Source: Nannochloris sp. 'desiccata' (lineage: Eukaryota > Chlorophyta > Trebouxiophyceae > Chlorellales > Chlorellaceae). Taken from it: a stretch of 64,000 nt of DNA. Within the stretch, counting starts at the first letter, position 1; every line of letters starts with the position of its first letter. Location of the stretch: contig JAGTXX020000015.1 in NCBI GenBank assembly GCA_019044685.2, forward strand, positions 1,426,001 to 1,490,000. Reading direction: 5' to 3'. Both the position numbers and the translations under genes were made by a program. Positions 1-10,099 of this stretch are shown in pieces. The notes under the pieces were generated by a model, which was given only the letters and a program-made list of their open reading frames with translations, was not told the DNA's origin and did not search any database.

Positions 1-476
1 AAGACCCTGGGAGTCAGGAGGAGAAGGCCAGCTGCTCGGTAAGGAGGCAGTGACTGAAATACTGCGGCAGCCATCCGTGTAGTCACTGTTTTTCCGCCCA
101 CACAGGGCCGCTCGAGTCCGCCAAAAGGCGGCGTGTTGCACTAGGTGCATTGTTCACTATTTTCGTTCAGGTTTTTATTAAAGCCAAAGCCATTTAAATC
201 TAGCAACGCATCCTTCTCTCCCTGAGTAGCTTTGGAGTGGATTTAAGACAACAAACGCGTTCAGCCCATTTTCTTTAAGTTTTACTAGCTGCGAAAGCCA
301 AGCGGCGTTGAGAGTTTTACTGCCTGCCCTGTTTGGAGGCTTTGAAGATTAGCATTCACCGTGTTCACAGGCTTCTAGGCCCAATTTTACCCGAATGGCG
401 TGTTGACGAGTTTCTCTCGCACTTGCTTTAGAGCTCTAGCAGTCGTTTAAAGGCCTACATTACCAAAATTATTACA
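1..476. other. 5' flank of the WNK gene
   Basis: No coding region, RNA gene or clear repeat is seen. The stretch directly precedes the WNK start codon and presumably holds its promoter and leader, but no TATA box or other element can be named with confidence. Confidence 0.4.
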
Positions 477-3400
477 ATGCCTGACAGTCTGACGCATGAG
501 CAGGCAGGGAGCCCCCACGACGACGAGCCTCCTGATCAAGAGTATGAGGGCCCTCCATTTGAAGAAATGGACCCTTCTGGAAGATACGGACGGGTAAGAC
601 GCCACTCTGAGCGACAAAACAGCCTTCCCTTTTCTTTTTCAGATTCATGCACTTTTAGATCCCCACCGTCGACTGATCTATTCCATATTCTCCCTCATTT
701 TTTTGCTAATTAAATCCTCTAATTTCTATTATTTACCTTCTGAAACAACTGCAGTTTAGAGACGTCCTGGGTCGTGGCGCTTGCAAAGTTGTCTTCAAAG
801 CTTTCGACATTCAAGAAGGCACTGAAGTCGCTTGGAACCAAGTTCGTCTCTCCGACCTCATGTGCGCAAAAGACGTAACAAAAGAAGACCGAGACAGATT
901 GTTTGCTGAGATTCGTGTGCTCAAAGCACTGAAACATAAAAACATCATGTCCTTTTACGATTCTTGGTTTGAACCGAAGACCCTTACTGTGAATTTCATC
1001 ACAGAGCTGTTCACCTCGGGAACGCTGCGCCAGTACAGAAAACGACACAAGCACGTCGATTCTGAAGTATTGAAACGCTGGGCGTGGCAGATTTTATGTG
1101 GATTAGTCTATTTACACGGCCATAACCCTCCTATTATACATAGAGATCTAAAATGTGATAATATATTTATAAATGGATCAGATGGAGTTGTCAAAATTGG
1201 CGACCTTGGTTTAGCGACTATGCTGCGATCCCGAACCGCGCCTCAATCTGTTCTTGGTACACCTGAATTTATGGCCCCTGAGCTATATGAAGAGGACTAC
1301 GATGATCGCGTTGATGTCTATTCCTTTGGAATGGCATTACTTGAATTAGCGACGCTAGAGTACCCTTATGCTGAATGCACAAATGCAGCACAGATTTATC
1401 GTAAAGTATCCCTGGGAGTACGACCGCAGGGGTTGCAAAAAGTAACGTCGCCAGAATTAGCTGAGTTTATAAATACCTGTATTGCAAATCGGCCGCAACG
1501 ACCTCGTGCTCGGCAGTTGCTTAAACACCCTTACTTTGACACGGTGAGACAGACTTTGGCTCCGTGTAAGAGTGAGCTGTTGTTGGCAGCTGCTGGTGTT
1601 GGTACTGCGAGCATGGAAGCTGCCACAGCGTTGGTGGAAGGTGGTGCGAGCAGCACTCGTATTCCTGCTAGACCACCTGTCGAAGGCGGAGAGCTACTTG
1701 CTGATGTTGCTGTTGCAGCTGCTGGTCCCCCTTCTGTGGCAAGCTCTACTACTTCCAATAGTATTGGAGGACCTCCTTCCCGAACTACTTCTGGATTACC
1801 AGCAGATGCCACTGCGATTGCAGCTGCAACAATCGCAGCAACTGCTGCTGGCGCTGCAGTGACTATGACGCCTACTGCTGCAGATGCTGGTGCTGGTGCT
1901 GAGGGTAATGCTATAGCCTCAGTAGGTACTGCTGATGGCAGTGACGCTGCGTCTGTCCGTTCTCAACGTTCTAATGCGTCAGAACTTGCTGCAACATTAT
2001 CATATATGGACATCGCCACTGGGTTTGGTGGGACTGCAGCCGCCACAGGTGCTACTGCTACTGATGCTGGTTCACATATGGGTAGTAGAGCTACCTCCCG
2101 AGGTCCTTCCCCTCCTGGTTCCCCATTTAATGCAACCGGTGGCATTAGTAGCCCTGGCGCTGCAATCTCTCCCCAAGGAAGTGATCAGGAGGAGGTATCT
2201 GCCGGCCAATGCCGCTGTGCCGCCACTGATCGTTGTTTTAGAGTCATGGGTAAAGTCCGTTCAGATGAAGCTGATCAAGGTCGCACATTATTAAATCTAC
2301 GATTACGGATACAAGAACCGGATGGTACGAATCGTACAGTGGAATTTGAGTTTGATCTCACACACGACACTGTAGGGAGTGTAGCCTCTGAGATGGTTTC
2401 GGATCTAGAACTCAGCCCTGAAGACGCTGATGCTATTACCGTTGCTATGAAACGAGAAATTTCAAAATTATCTGCTAGTATGGAAGGGGAGGCGTCTAAA
2501 AATTTAAAAACAGCGGCAGCAGTATTGCAAGCCGGGTTAATGGAGAATGCCTTGTTGCAGGCTAATTCAGCTACGTTGCAAGACGAGGAGGAGAGTTCCC
2601 AGGTTGAAGAAGGTGTTGAAATAGATAGTGGGACTATAAAGAGTGATAATGATGGTGTGAGAGGCAGTGACGAAGGCAGAGAGTCCAGCGTTCTCTTGAT
2701 GGCAACACTTTCCAATGCCTCTTCCCACCATACAGCCCCACACCACCAACAACAACAACAACAACCGCCACCTATAATTATAGCTCCTACTGTTCCTCAA
2801 TCAGCATCAGAAGCTTTTTTCCATGAAAATTGGGAAGAGCCATCTCAGCAACTCCGCTCGGCATGTAGCGCGAGCTCGTTGCATTCTGAAGCCTCTGCTC
2901 ACTCTGCACATAGCACGCATAGCACCCATAGTATTCAATCTTCACCTGCACAGCTTGCTGTCCCCAACGACTCTACGAAAAATGCTTTTACAGGCAATGG
3001 GAACGGGAACAATGGTGGTGGTGGTGGTGCTGTCGGGCCACCTCAAGCAAATATGAGGTTAGCGAGAACTGTCTCTATGGACCGACAATTTAATGGTAAT
3101 GGGAACAATGTCGGATATAGTATCAGTGATAGATATTTGCCAGAAAGAAATCTTAGCGCTGGCGCCTTGTCGCCTGGCAGCGGCGTTCTCTCTCCCGTTT
3201 CATCAAATGGCAACGCTGACAAGCGCTCTTTATCAAAACTGTTTGAAAATTTGCAAGAAGTTGCGTATGAACGTGAACAGTGTGTGACACCACCACCGGT
3301 ACCCACACAAAGACCTCCACTGCCGCCTAGTGTGTCGATTGGAGGACATACCAGTGGTGGTAGATTACCGCATACAAAGAGCAGTCCTCCTGGAGTGTTT

Positions 3401-3976
3401 GCTGCAATGCTTGCTGGTGTGAATACCACCGGTACTGATAGAGAGGGAGTAGCTTCTGCTAGTGGACATGGTGCTCCTGTTCAGAATCTTAGTGAAGGAC
3501 TTCTTCGCAGTGTCCATGGGAATGGGAATGGACCCAATGGCACCGGAGCGGGAAGCACTGGTTCACTCTCTCAACCTGGATCCGTTGATGGCGATGCTAT
3601 TCTCGCTTCGACAACAGGAGGTGTGAGTGGTGCTGCTGGACAGAGGTTACTAGCTAAAGGAGCCGCGTTTAAAGATAAGGAAACTCTGAGAAAACAAGCT
3701 GCTGACGCGATGAAGGCAGTGGAACTCAGGTCTTTGACTTTATTACAAGGCAATTTAGGTGGTTCAAAGAATACGAGAGGGACGCCTATGTTGGCGACAA
3801 AGCAGAATGGGAGCTGTGCAAATTTAACTGGTGTGAATGGGAATAACGGAGGAGGTGGTAGTGCCACAGAGGGTGGTGGCAGCTGCAGTGCAACGGTGGC
3901 AGCTGCCGTTCCTCCTCCTGCTGAGCAGGGTCAGGGTGCAGCTGTACCACCAGAGCAATCAGCTGATACTTCTTAG
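477..3976 (+). CDS. WNK: WNK-family serine/threonine protein kinase
   Basis: Two coding exons, 477-593 and 755-3976 (GT-AG, phase 0), give about 1112 residues. The kinase domain is at about residues 40-300. It has the family hallmark: the catalytic lysine lies in the glycine-rich loop (GRGACKVVF), while the usual strand-3 lysine position is Asn (EVAWNQVRL), as in plant WNKs. HRDLKCDN is near residue 168, and the magnesium motif reads DLG rather than DFG, also plant WNK-like. Residues about 545-605 resemble the WNK autoinhibitory (OSR1-C-like) domain. The rest is Ala/Gly/Ser-rich low complexity with a poly-Gln stretch. WNKs act in osmotic, ion and clock signalling; the substrate here is unknown. 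A TGTAA box at 4236-4240 may be the polyadenylation signal. The family call is very secure. Confidence 0.95.
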
Positions 3977-4689
3977 GTTTCCGAAGGAAGGGATTATTTT
4001 CAACATCTTATCTTTTGTATATATACGTATTGATACTTCCTAGAGCTCCCATTCTGTCGTTGAAATACCAGTTTCTGTTTCGCAGCACCGGTACCGCTCC
4101 TCGGGTTTTTTTTCCAAATATATACTTGAAATCATTTTCTTTTCAATAAGAACAAACGGATAAAAGGGATAATTTTCTTCTTTTATTATGCGACAATATG
4201 TACTTTTACATTCTTCTAATTAACCGTAAGTTTTGTGTAACAATATTAGAATATTAGAATATATATATTGCCGTACGCGTATGGCATGTTATAATTATAC
4301 AAATGGGTGATCACTCTTGAGAGGGCTCTACATCTAGGCCTAGGGCTGTCGGTTGCGAGGTGGGGCTATTATTTTTCTAGGTTTTATTTTGCGAGGTCGT
4401 GGTCTTTCAATGGATTAGAATAATAATACGCATACAATGGGACAAGGGCTTCAGTTTTAGTTTTGTTAGATTTTCTTTTTTGTAGTTCTTTTTCCCCTTT
4501 AGCTTGTCTCATGCTGCACTTAAGCAGACTCTGATTCGCGCCTCTGTTGCCACTATGTCGGAGGATAAACCGTAATGAATGAATGAATGAATAATAATAT
4601 CAAAGGAAGGTAGAATTTCATTGATGGATAGTTGGAATATTGAAACGATCGATGGATGGATTTTTTTTTTCCCTGATCTTATTTCTAGC
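3977..4689. other. 3' flank of WNK and start of the repeat-rich block
   Basis: After the WNK 3' region there is no gene. Two stretches, about 4355-4420 and 4574-4665, resemble 10104-10165 and 10150-10245 in the same orientation (shared words include GTGGTCTTTCAAT and GATGGATAGTTGGAATATT). The dispersed repeat found downstream of the 987-residue gene is therefore also present here in pieces. A short GAAT-repeat lies near 4575. Confidence 0.55.
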
Positions 4690-5340
4690 TTGCTTTTCAA
4701 GAATTCTTCCCAGTTGCATTTAAGAAAAGATGGAGCTCCATTAGTGAAATTGGTGACTGGTATCTTCCCTGCCTTCCTAAATTGGAGGCCCTTACCGCCG
4801 ACGTCAATGCTACCAAGGCGGACATGCCTAATGAAAAGGTAAGCCTTTTCATGTTTTGTTTGCTTCTTAAAATTAATTTATTTGCTATAAAATGCATTTA
4901 ATTAATTTGTCTTCTTTCTTATTGGTTGAATATTTCAGTAATTGAAGCTGCTGTGGTGCCAATACTGTGAGCTTTGATATTTCTTGATTTGTTCTTTGTT
5001 TCTTTGGTTCAGGCTGTGTCCTTTATTATCTGTTAAACTGTTGTCATTGGCAGCAGAATATATTTATATATTAAAGGCTGTAAAGAGAGAGAGAGAGATA
5101 CTGTGAGCTTTGTGCAGACTTTCCTGCTGCTCTGTCGCTGCAGCGTGCGCTGCCCCGCTTTGTCGCAGCTAAGAAAGCTTCTTTCCCCGATCTTGTCAAA
5201 TCCCTCCGCCTTTCTAGCGGTAGGGACAGTCCTATACAGCCCCCTACATGTAGGCGTCATGCCTAATTTTGACAGTTCTTCTGACGCAGCAAGCCCTCAC
5301 AATGACTCTGAGCAGGCTGCTAGCTCAATTGAGGCGGCCC
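4690..5340 (+). pseudogene. Broken copy of the 987-residue gene (repeat-unit exon and start of last exon)
   Basis: Reading forward, 4700-4838 encodes a diverged repeat unit (AFKKRWSS...LPKLEALTADV) and ends at GTAAGC. An intron alignable with the minus-strand intron 12527-12633 follows, and 4939 onward matches the start of the last exon of the intact gene (LKLLWCQYC). The base change after the acceptor creates TAATTGAAG where the intact gene has GAATTGAAG, so there is a stop at the exon start. A 136-bp insertion with a duplicated flank interrupts the exon, and frame is lost again near 5235. It is a decayed fragment, not a working gene. Confidence 0.8.
4962..5112. mobile_element. 136-bp insertion flanked by a 15-bp direct repeat
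   Basis: ATACTGTGAGCTTTG occurs at 4962-4976 and again at 5098-5112. The intact gene has a single equivalent site. The sequence between ends in a (GA)n run. This fits a small element that made a target-site duplication, possibly a short retroposon, or a local duplication event. It has no coding capacity. Confidence 0.5.
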
Positions 5341-5457
5341 GCTACGGGAAAAGATGACCTTTATAAAAATATAAATGTGTAGCTTAGATACTAAAGACCC
5401 CTCCAAATCAGCAATTAATGCCTAAAAATAGCTTCTACAGTGTATAATAGATGAATT

Positions 5458-5772
5458 CTATCGAAATATAACCAATTCAACCTCTTTAAGGACACTTTCA
5501 TTACAATCAGCTTTTTTATAAGGTCCTGCCGGCACCTTTATAAAAAAAAAAATGTTTGGCGCCAAAGCAAAAGCAGAGCTGTTGACAGGTGCAGCCCATA
5601 AGCTCGCATCAACAGTAGAAAGAGATAAGGTTATCAATGAAGCTTCAGTGCTTATGACAGGAGCAGGAAAAAGACCTAAAGACAGCTCAGCCATATTATT
5701 CTCAGCCGCGCCCACGTGCACGCCGACGACGGCAGCAGTGTCTTCAAAAGGTGCCCAAGGAAGAGACTCCAT
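5458..5772 (-). pseudogene. Inverted fragment related to the C-terminal part of the 987-residue gene
   Basis: Read on the minus strand, an open stretch contains segments such as VDASLWAAP, NIFFFIKV and AGPYKK. They line up loosely with VEASHAAVLP, PFIFCYTGPVAKG in the last exon of the intact gene at about 10690-10830. It lies in the opposite orientation to the flanking fragments, so this pseudogene block is a mosaic. Similarity is moderate, and the assignment is by eye. Confidence 0.45.
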
Positions 5773-5894
5773 CTAAAGAGGCATACAAGATGATAATAAA
5801 TCATTGGTATTGTTTTCATTATTACTAAGATCAGGCTGAAGGGCAGCATAAACATTGCTGTCCCACCTGCGCATGCTGCAGCTGCCGTCGACGT

Positions 5895-6103
5895 ATACGT
5901 ATGATATACGTATATCATCGTTGACAGCAATGCTGCTGCCCTTGCTGACGCTGGTTCCGACCGTTTTCACCTTATCGATGACCTTTTTTGTAGAAGAAGA
6001 AGATGCACCAGAAGAGATTCTTACTGCAGCAGCTGCTGCACCCTCTCAGATTCCCTTTGCCGCAGATTCTGTTGTCGACGTCGCTGCATTTGCTGATCAT
6101 CAT
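5895..6103 (+). pseudogene. Fragment of the middle of the 987-residue gene's last exon
   Basis: The forward strand repeats the nucleotide sequence of the intact minus-strand gene around 11150-11300, including the acidic segment (DDLFGEEEN in the intact gene) and the stretch PSQIPFAADSVVDVA. The frame is broken: the same peptide appears only after a shift. It runs directly into the left arm of the inverted repeat at 6104. Confidence 0.75.
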
Positions 6104-6967
6104 CGATGAAGAAATAACCGAGAGGTTTCGCTTGCTGGCCACAGTCATAAGTGGCTGGGACGCATTTTTTAATGCGTCAATTAACAACCGGTGGGGTTTA
6201 AAGCTGGATAAAAATGGCTGCTATGCTTTTAGCAGCTGCCTCCTTAACTTGGAGGCCCTCACCGCCAAGGCTCTATATATCAGCGCTGTATTTTTCCTGT
6301 GTTTACACAATTGTTGCAAGTTGTTTATTACCTCTGCAGGGAAAATCTCTTAGACCCTGGACAACTGAAAACCCTTTCAGACGCAAAATTGAATCCAACC
6401 CCGAAGCTTTCCCAGCTCTCGGGAGACCTGAAAAAAATGCCATAACTGCCACCGGTACCGCCGTTCCAGACACAGTCAAGGCCTTTTTTGCCCCTAAGAA
6501 ATCTGCAGCCCTGAGGAGAGAAAGCTTTTATCTCTGCATTAGAATCTCCTCCACACGAACACCTGGAGATTTCTTAGGGGCAAAAAAGGCCTTGACTGTG
6601 TCTGGAACGGCGGTACCGGTGGCAGTTATGGCATTTTTTTCAGGTCTCCCGAGAGCTGGGAAAGCTTCGGGGTTGGATTCAATTTTGCGTCTGAAAGGGT
6701 TTTCAGTTGTCCAGGGTCTAAGAGATTTTCCCTGCAGAGGTAATAAACAACTTGCAACAATTGTGTAAACACAGGAAAAATACAGCGCTGATATATAGAG
6801 CCTTGGCGGTGAGGGCCTCCAAGTTAAGGAGGCAGCTGCTAAAAGCATAGCAGCCATTTTTACCCAGCTTTAAACCCCACCGGTTGTTAATTGACGCATT
6901 AAAAAATGCGTCCCAGCCACTCATGAGTGTGGCCAGCAAGCGAAACCTCTCGATCGTTTCTTCATCG
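6104..6967. repeat. Inverted repeat, two 401-bp arms with a 62-bp spacer
   Basis: 6104-6504 is the near-identical reverse complement of 6567-6967, centred at 6535.5. Each arm holds an N-terminal exon piece of the 987-residue gene family (FNASINNRW, SSCLLNLEAL), then an intron-like stretch ending in CTCTGCAG, then a further exon-like stretch (AFPALGRPEKNAITATG) that the intact copy lacks. Few differences separate the arms, so the inversion is recent or kept alike by gene conversion. Confidence 0.9.
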
Positions 6968-7707
6968 TCTCCTTCAATGACAGCCTCCTGTGCATCTTCC
7001 AATTGTCCTCCCTAAAAAGGCAGGCAATTGCCTTTTTAGGGAGGTCTTGCAAGAGCATCGGTTCTAGGAGTCAAGTAAGGATAGTTATAATCCAAAAGGT
7101 CCAAGGTCGTTAAAATTTCAAGCTGCTCTTGGAAAACGGCAGGTGAAAGTGGAGAAACTAAAGGCGGAATATAACGGGTAAGAACAGGCTAAAAGGTGGT
7201 GCCCCAACGTTAGGACGCTAATAGCCTATATAACACGTTACACGGAAGGCCGGGGCCGCTCTTGAGGTGAAGGGCGGCGCGAGCGTTTTCCTCGAGCACT
7301 TTCAACGATTCCAAATTCTTTATATTTTCTGCAATGAAGTTAAGTACAGGGGACAAAAAAGGAGAGTGTTAATCAATAGAGAAAGGAAGAGAAAGCAAGC
7401 AATTTCTAGACCCTCGGGCCTTTGGGAACCTCGAGCGCTCTCCAGCATGCTGCGCAGCAGTTAATTTGTAAACTCTAGGGTTTCTTACCTGGATCCTTAT
7501 AAACTACGAGGCCTTGATAGACCCAATCTATACTTCCTGCAAATTTAGAAGGGTAACAAGGGTAAGGAAAAGCTTTCAAAAACAGCCTGCAAAATGCTCA
7601 TTGAGAAGCTAGAAATGTGACAAAGCAATCAGCGAGTAAATACCTTGACTGCCACGGTCACAATCTCCACCAGTGCTAATTGAAGCGTTGGAATTGAACT
7701 GTGCCAT
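6803..7707 (-). pseudogene. 5' part of a second copy of the 987-residue gene, decayed
   Basis: This matches exons 1-3 of the intact gene: start codon at 7707-7705, exon 1 ending near 7644, exon 2 about 7536-7489, exon 3 from about 7328. The third exon is ruined by an insertion of about 75 bp near 7170-7245, a one-base loss near 6999 (CTTCCAATT against CTTTCCAATT) and a 22-bp foldback insertion near 7025-7045. Beyond about 6803 it enters the inverted repeat instead of continuing to exon 4. The start codon and first two exons look intact, so a short transcript is possible, but not the full protein. Confidence 0.8.
7007..7044. repeat. 16-bp perfect foldback made by a templated insertion
   Basis: 7007-7022 (CCTCCCTAAAAAGGCA) is followed after six bases by its exact reverse complement at 7029-7044. 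Copy B at about 13190 has only the first arm, running straight into GGCAAGAGCATCGG, so the second arm is an insertion copied from the neighbouring sequence. Confidence 0.85.
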
Positions 7708-8078
7708 CGTAGAAAAGACGCAGAGGGTTCTAAACTACTCCGTGTAATTCAAATTTTGAATTTAAAGGATCAAAAGGTCCAGCGTTGTGCGCAATTCTCT
7801 GCCGAAGACCTAGTGCAATATTGTCCTTGACGAAAATAACTTTGATTTAATTAGTTATGACTCTCTCTGCAGCTTGCCAGTTTTGTTAACTTTCAATTTA
7901 TTTGCTACTCTCTTTTCTTTTGACCCGGGCATTCTTCTGTTGAAGAGTTGAATTTAAATTTTGCCTTCCAACTGTTGTTTTACTGTGATTACCACTACTG
8001 CTGTTAGAGCTGTAATTGCTGATATAATTAATGTATTGATAGATTGGCACGTCAATAGCAACCGAACTGCGACATACG

Positions 8079-8837
8079 ATGTCTACTTGGAAGTTGATCT
8101 TATTAATGTTAGCCTCCATTCTGGCTTTCATCTTTGCGCTGCCTAATGATTTTACCAGATCTGGTAATTTGTTTACTCCAGAGGACAAGGTTATATTTAA
8201 TGCGAAACAGAATCGCTTTAGTCAAACCATGAATTCGTCGAAGTCGCGTATTTTCGTGGTAGGACTTCCAAAAGCTGGCACAACCTCCTTAGACGCACTG
8301 CTAAAAGGTGCGGGATATAACTCATGCCACCAGCGTTGTATACCGGGGAGGCTGGACGTGGATAGGATTTGTACCAATTACAGAAATCATCTCCCATTGC
8401 TGAAAGATTTCGATGAATTTGATGCATTCACTCAACTAGATCTTTTGTGGGACTGCAACAATGCAAAATTGTCGTGCCGTATCAATTGCTGGCCGCAACT
8501 AACTTTTATTAGAGAACTGGACGAGCAATATCCGGGAAGCAAATTTATTTTGAACACCAGAAATGTTGCAAACCACGTCGACAGCATAAAAAGGTGGGAC
8601 AGGCTAGGAGACAGGATAGACAAGAACCCTGTGCCATTTCTTATGCACGACAATAAAACATTAGAGACCAGACTTGCAGATTGGATTGTTTCGCATAATA
8701 ACTTTATCAGAAGATATTTTGCTAATTCAGAAAGGATGATAGAGGTAGATATTGAAGACCCTGTCAGCGCTGGCAGGAGGCTGAGCGAGTTTCTCAACAT
8801 TAATGCCACATTCCCCCATGCAAATGCCAATCATTAG
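8079..8837 (+). CDS. Membrane-anchored P-loop sulfotransferase-like protein
   Basis: Intronless, 252 residues. Residues about 5-22 form a hydrophobic signal-anchor, suggesting a Golgi type II enzyme. VGLPKAGTTSLDALL at about 61-75 is the phosphosulfate-binding loop of PAPS-dependent sulfotransferases. FILNTRNVANHVDSIKRW near 150-168 fits the region that binds the PAPS 3'-phosphate. The enzyme should move sulfate from PAPS to a hydroxyl group of a sugar or small molecule; the acceptor is unknown. Compared with Golgi carbohydrate sulfotransferases it is short but complete in the core. It sits alone among repeats, downstream of a truncated gene copy, so it may have been brought in or trapped by the rearrangements. 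The fold call is good, the substrate open. Confidence 0.8.
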   Translation: MSTWKLILLMLASILAFIFALPNDFTRSGNLFTPEDKVIFNAKQNRFSQTMNSSKSRIFVVGLPKAGTTSLDALLKGAGYNSCHQRCIPGRLDVDRICTNYRNHLPLLKDFDEFDAFTQLDLLWDCNNAKLSCRINCWPQLTFIRELDEQYPGSKFILNTRNVANHVDSIKRWDRLGDRIDKNPVPFLMHDNKTLETRLADWIVSHNNFIRRYFANSERMIEVDIEDPVSAGRRLSEFLNINATFPHANANH

Positions 8838-9109
8838 CAAAAGAGGGTGTCAGACACTATACGAAAAGTTGACTTTTATAAAAGTATTAACAGTAGGGTA
8901 CTGCTATTGTTTGGATTTGAGTTGAATAGAATTGAGTAGAGAAGAGCGCAAAGCTGTACCTGCAACAAAATAGAGTCGAATAAAGGCAGGGAAAGAAAGA
9001 AGTGCTGCTATTGGTTGGATTTGTGTTAAATAGAATTGAGTAAAGAAGAGTGCAGAGCTGTACCTGCAACAGCACAATAGAGAGAGAGAAAAAAGGGGGG
9101 GCGGGTAGT
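8838..9109. repeat. Short tandem block, units of about 100 bp
   Basis: A unit containing TGCTATTGTTTGGATTT, GAATAGAATTGAGTA and GCTGTACCTGCAACA occurs at about 8900-8972 and 9004-9080, with a more diverged relative at about 9283-9390. It lies in the 3' flank of the sulfotransferase gene. There is no coding sequence. Confidence 0.65.
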
Positions 9110-9541
9110 TGTTACGTGTATTTAGTAGCATTAGACCCTGGAGTAACCCCTGCCCTCTCACACTATATAGCTAAGCTCCTTTCCCCTGTTAGATAGTTGA
9201 ATATATGTAATTATATATTATAATACGTATAACACTCAACAATTGGTTTCAGCTTATTACACGCTTCAGTATACTACGTAGTGCTGCAATGGGTAGGACT
9301 TGAGTTTAATGGAATGGAAGAGCACTGCTTAGAGAAGAGTATAGTGATGTAGTTGTAGCAGGAAATAGAGTAGCACAATGTCAAAGAAATCTACTATAAC
9401 GGAATGGAATGCAATAAATTATCTGATTCGTATAGATAGACCCCAAGTGAAACGGGTAATAACAGGGGAAAGGAGCTTAGCTATATAGTGTGAGAGGGCA
9501 GGGGCCACTCCAGGGTCTAATGCTACTAAATACACGTAACA
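9110..9541. mobile_element. Foldback (MITE-like) element with 82-bp inverted ends
   Basis: 9110-9191 (from TGTTACGTGTATTTAGTAGC) is nearly the exact reverse complement of 9460-9541. The 268-bp interior has no coding region. Size, terminal inverted repeats and lack of genes fit a non-autonomous DNA element. No clear target-site duplication is visible outside the ends, and no matching transposase is in the window. Confidence 0.65.
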
Positions 9542-9862
9542 CCAAGAAATGTGATAATATTTCAACCTACTCACCCTATATAGTAGTGCCCACTTTCCTG
9601 GTCTTTCTAGACTAGGAGAGAGCATTGACTGCACGTTAAACTGTTACCAAGAAGTCTCTCGGGTACTTGTGATGGTGATTTACTGGGGACCACAAGCAGC
9701 TGCGCTATTCTTAGGATCCCACAGCTGTCCCATTATAATTGTGATTATAGAGGCCAGCGTCGCTGCCAACGACGCTGGTTGGTCTCAAGTCTGCTGACGG
9801 TCCAAGTGCGTGACCAAATAGAGGACGTTAAGGTCAAAATGTAAATTCTATTCTATTGTAAG
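9542..9862. other. Gene-free stretch with a small hairpin
   Basis: No gene is seen. A perfect 9-bp stem (CCAGCGTCG, 7-base loop, CGACGCTGG) lies at 9754-9778. It may be a terminator-like or chance structure; no following T-run supports Pol III use. Confidence 0.4.
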
Positions 9863-10099
9863 AGATCTAGATGGACCTCGTATTTTTTAAATTTGTCGCT
9901 GTTGAAGAGTAGAATTTAAATTTTGCCTTCCAATTGCTGTTTTACTGTGTTTGATTACCACTATTAAAAAGATATGATTTACAGATTTCGTTTCCTTACC
10001 CCATGGTTATGCCTCCCTTGTTTCTCTCCATTGCCCCTCCCTTGTAAAAAATATACAGTAAAAACATCAGGTGCAAATTTGAGCACCGCTAGCGGCGGG
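9863..10099. repeat. Direct repeat flanking the divergent cassette, left copy
   Basis: It matches 16093-16322 in the same orientation with small indels (shared words GAATTTAAATTTTGCCTT, GATTACCACTATTAAAAAG, ATACAGTAAAAACATCAGG). It lies 271 bp beyond the stop codon of the minus-strand gene. A third partial copy starts at 7937. The copies do not have the TG...CA ends of a classical LTR. Confidence 0.85.

Larger units (their letters stand above)
6803..7942. repeat. Direct repeat, copy A (about 1.1 kb)
   Basis: Same orientation as 12978-14029, with an offset of 6086 bp over most of its length and high identity. It spans the first three exons and the upstream divergent promoter region of the unknown gene. 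The match ends at CTTCTGTTG, where copy A continues into the dispersed repeat also seen at 9903 and 16132, while copy B continues toward the plus-strand gene. Confidence 0.9.

Noticed and set aside
1530..2300. Long open frames on both strands inside the WNK C-terminal region
   Set aside because: They are shadows of the Ala/Gly/Ser-rich low-complexity coding sequence; none has domain features.
4509..4842. Short open frames on both strands next to the first pseudogene fragment
   Set aside because: They overlap the decayed repeat-unit exon and the dispersed repeat; the recognisable peptide lies in another, broken frame.
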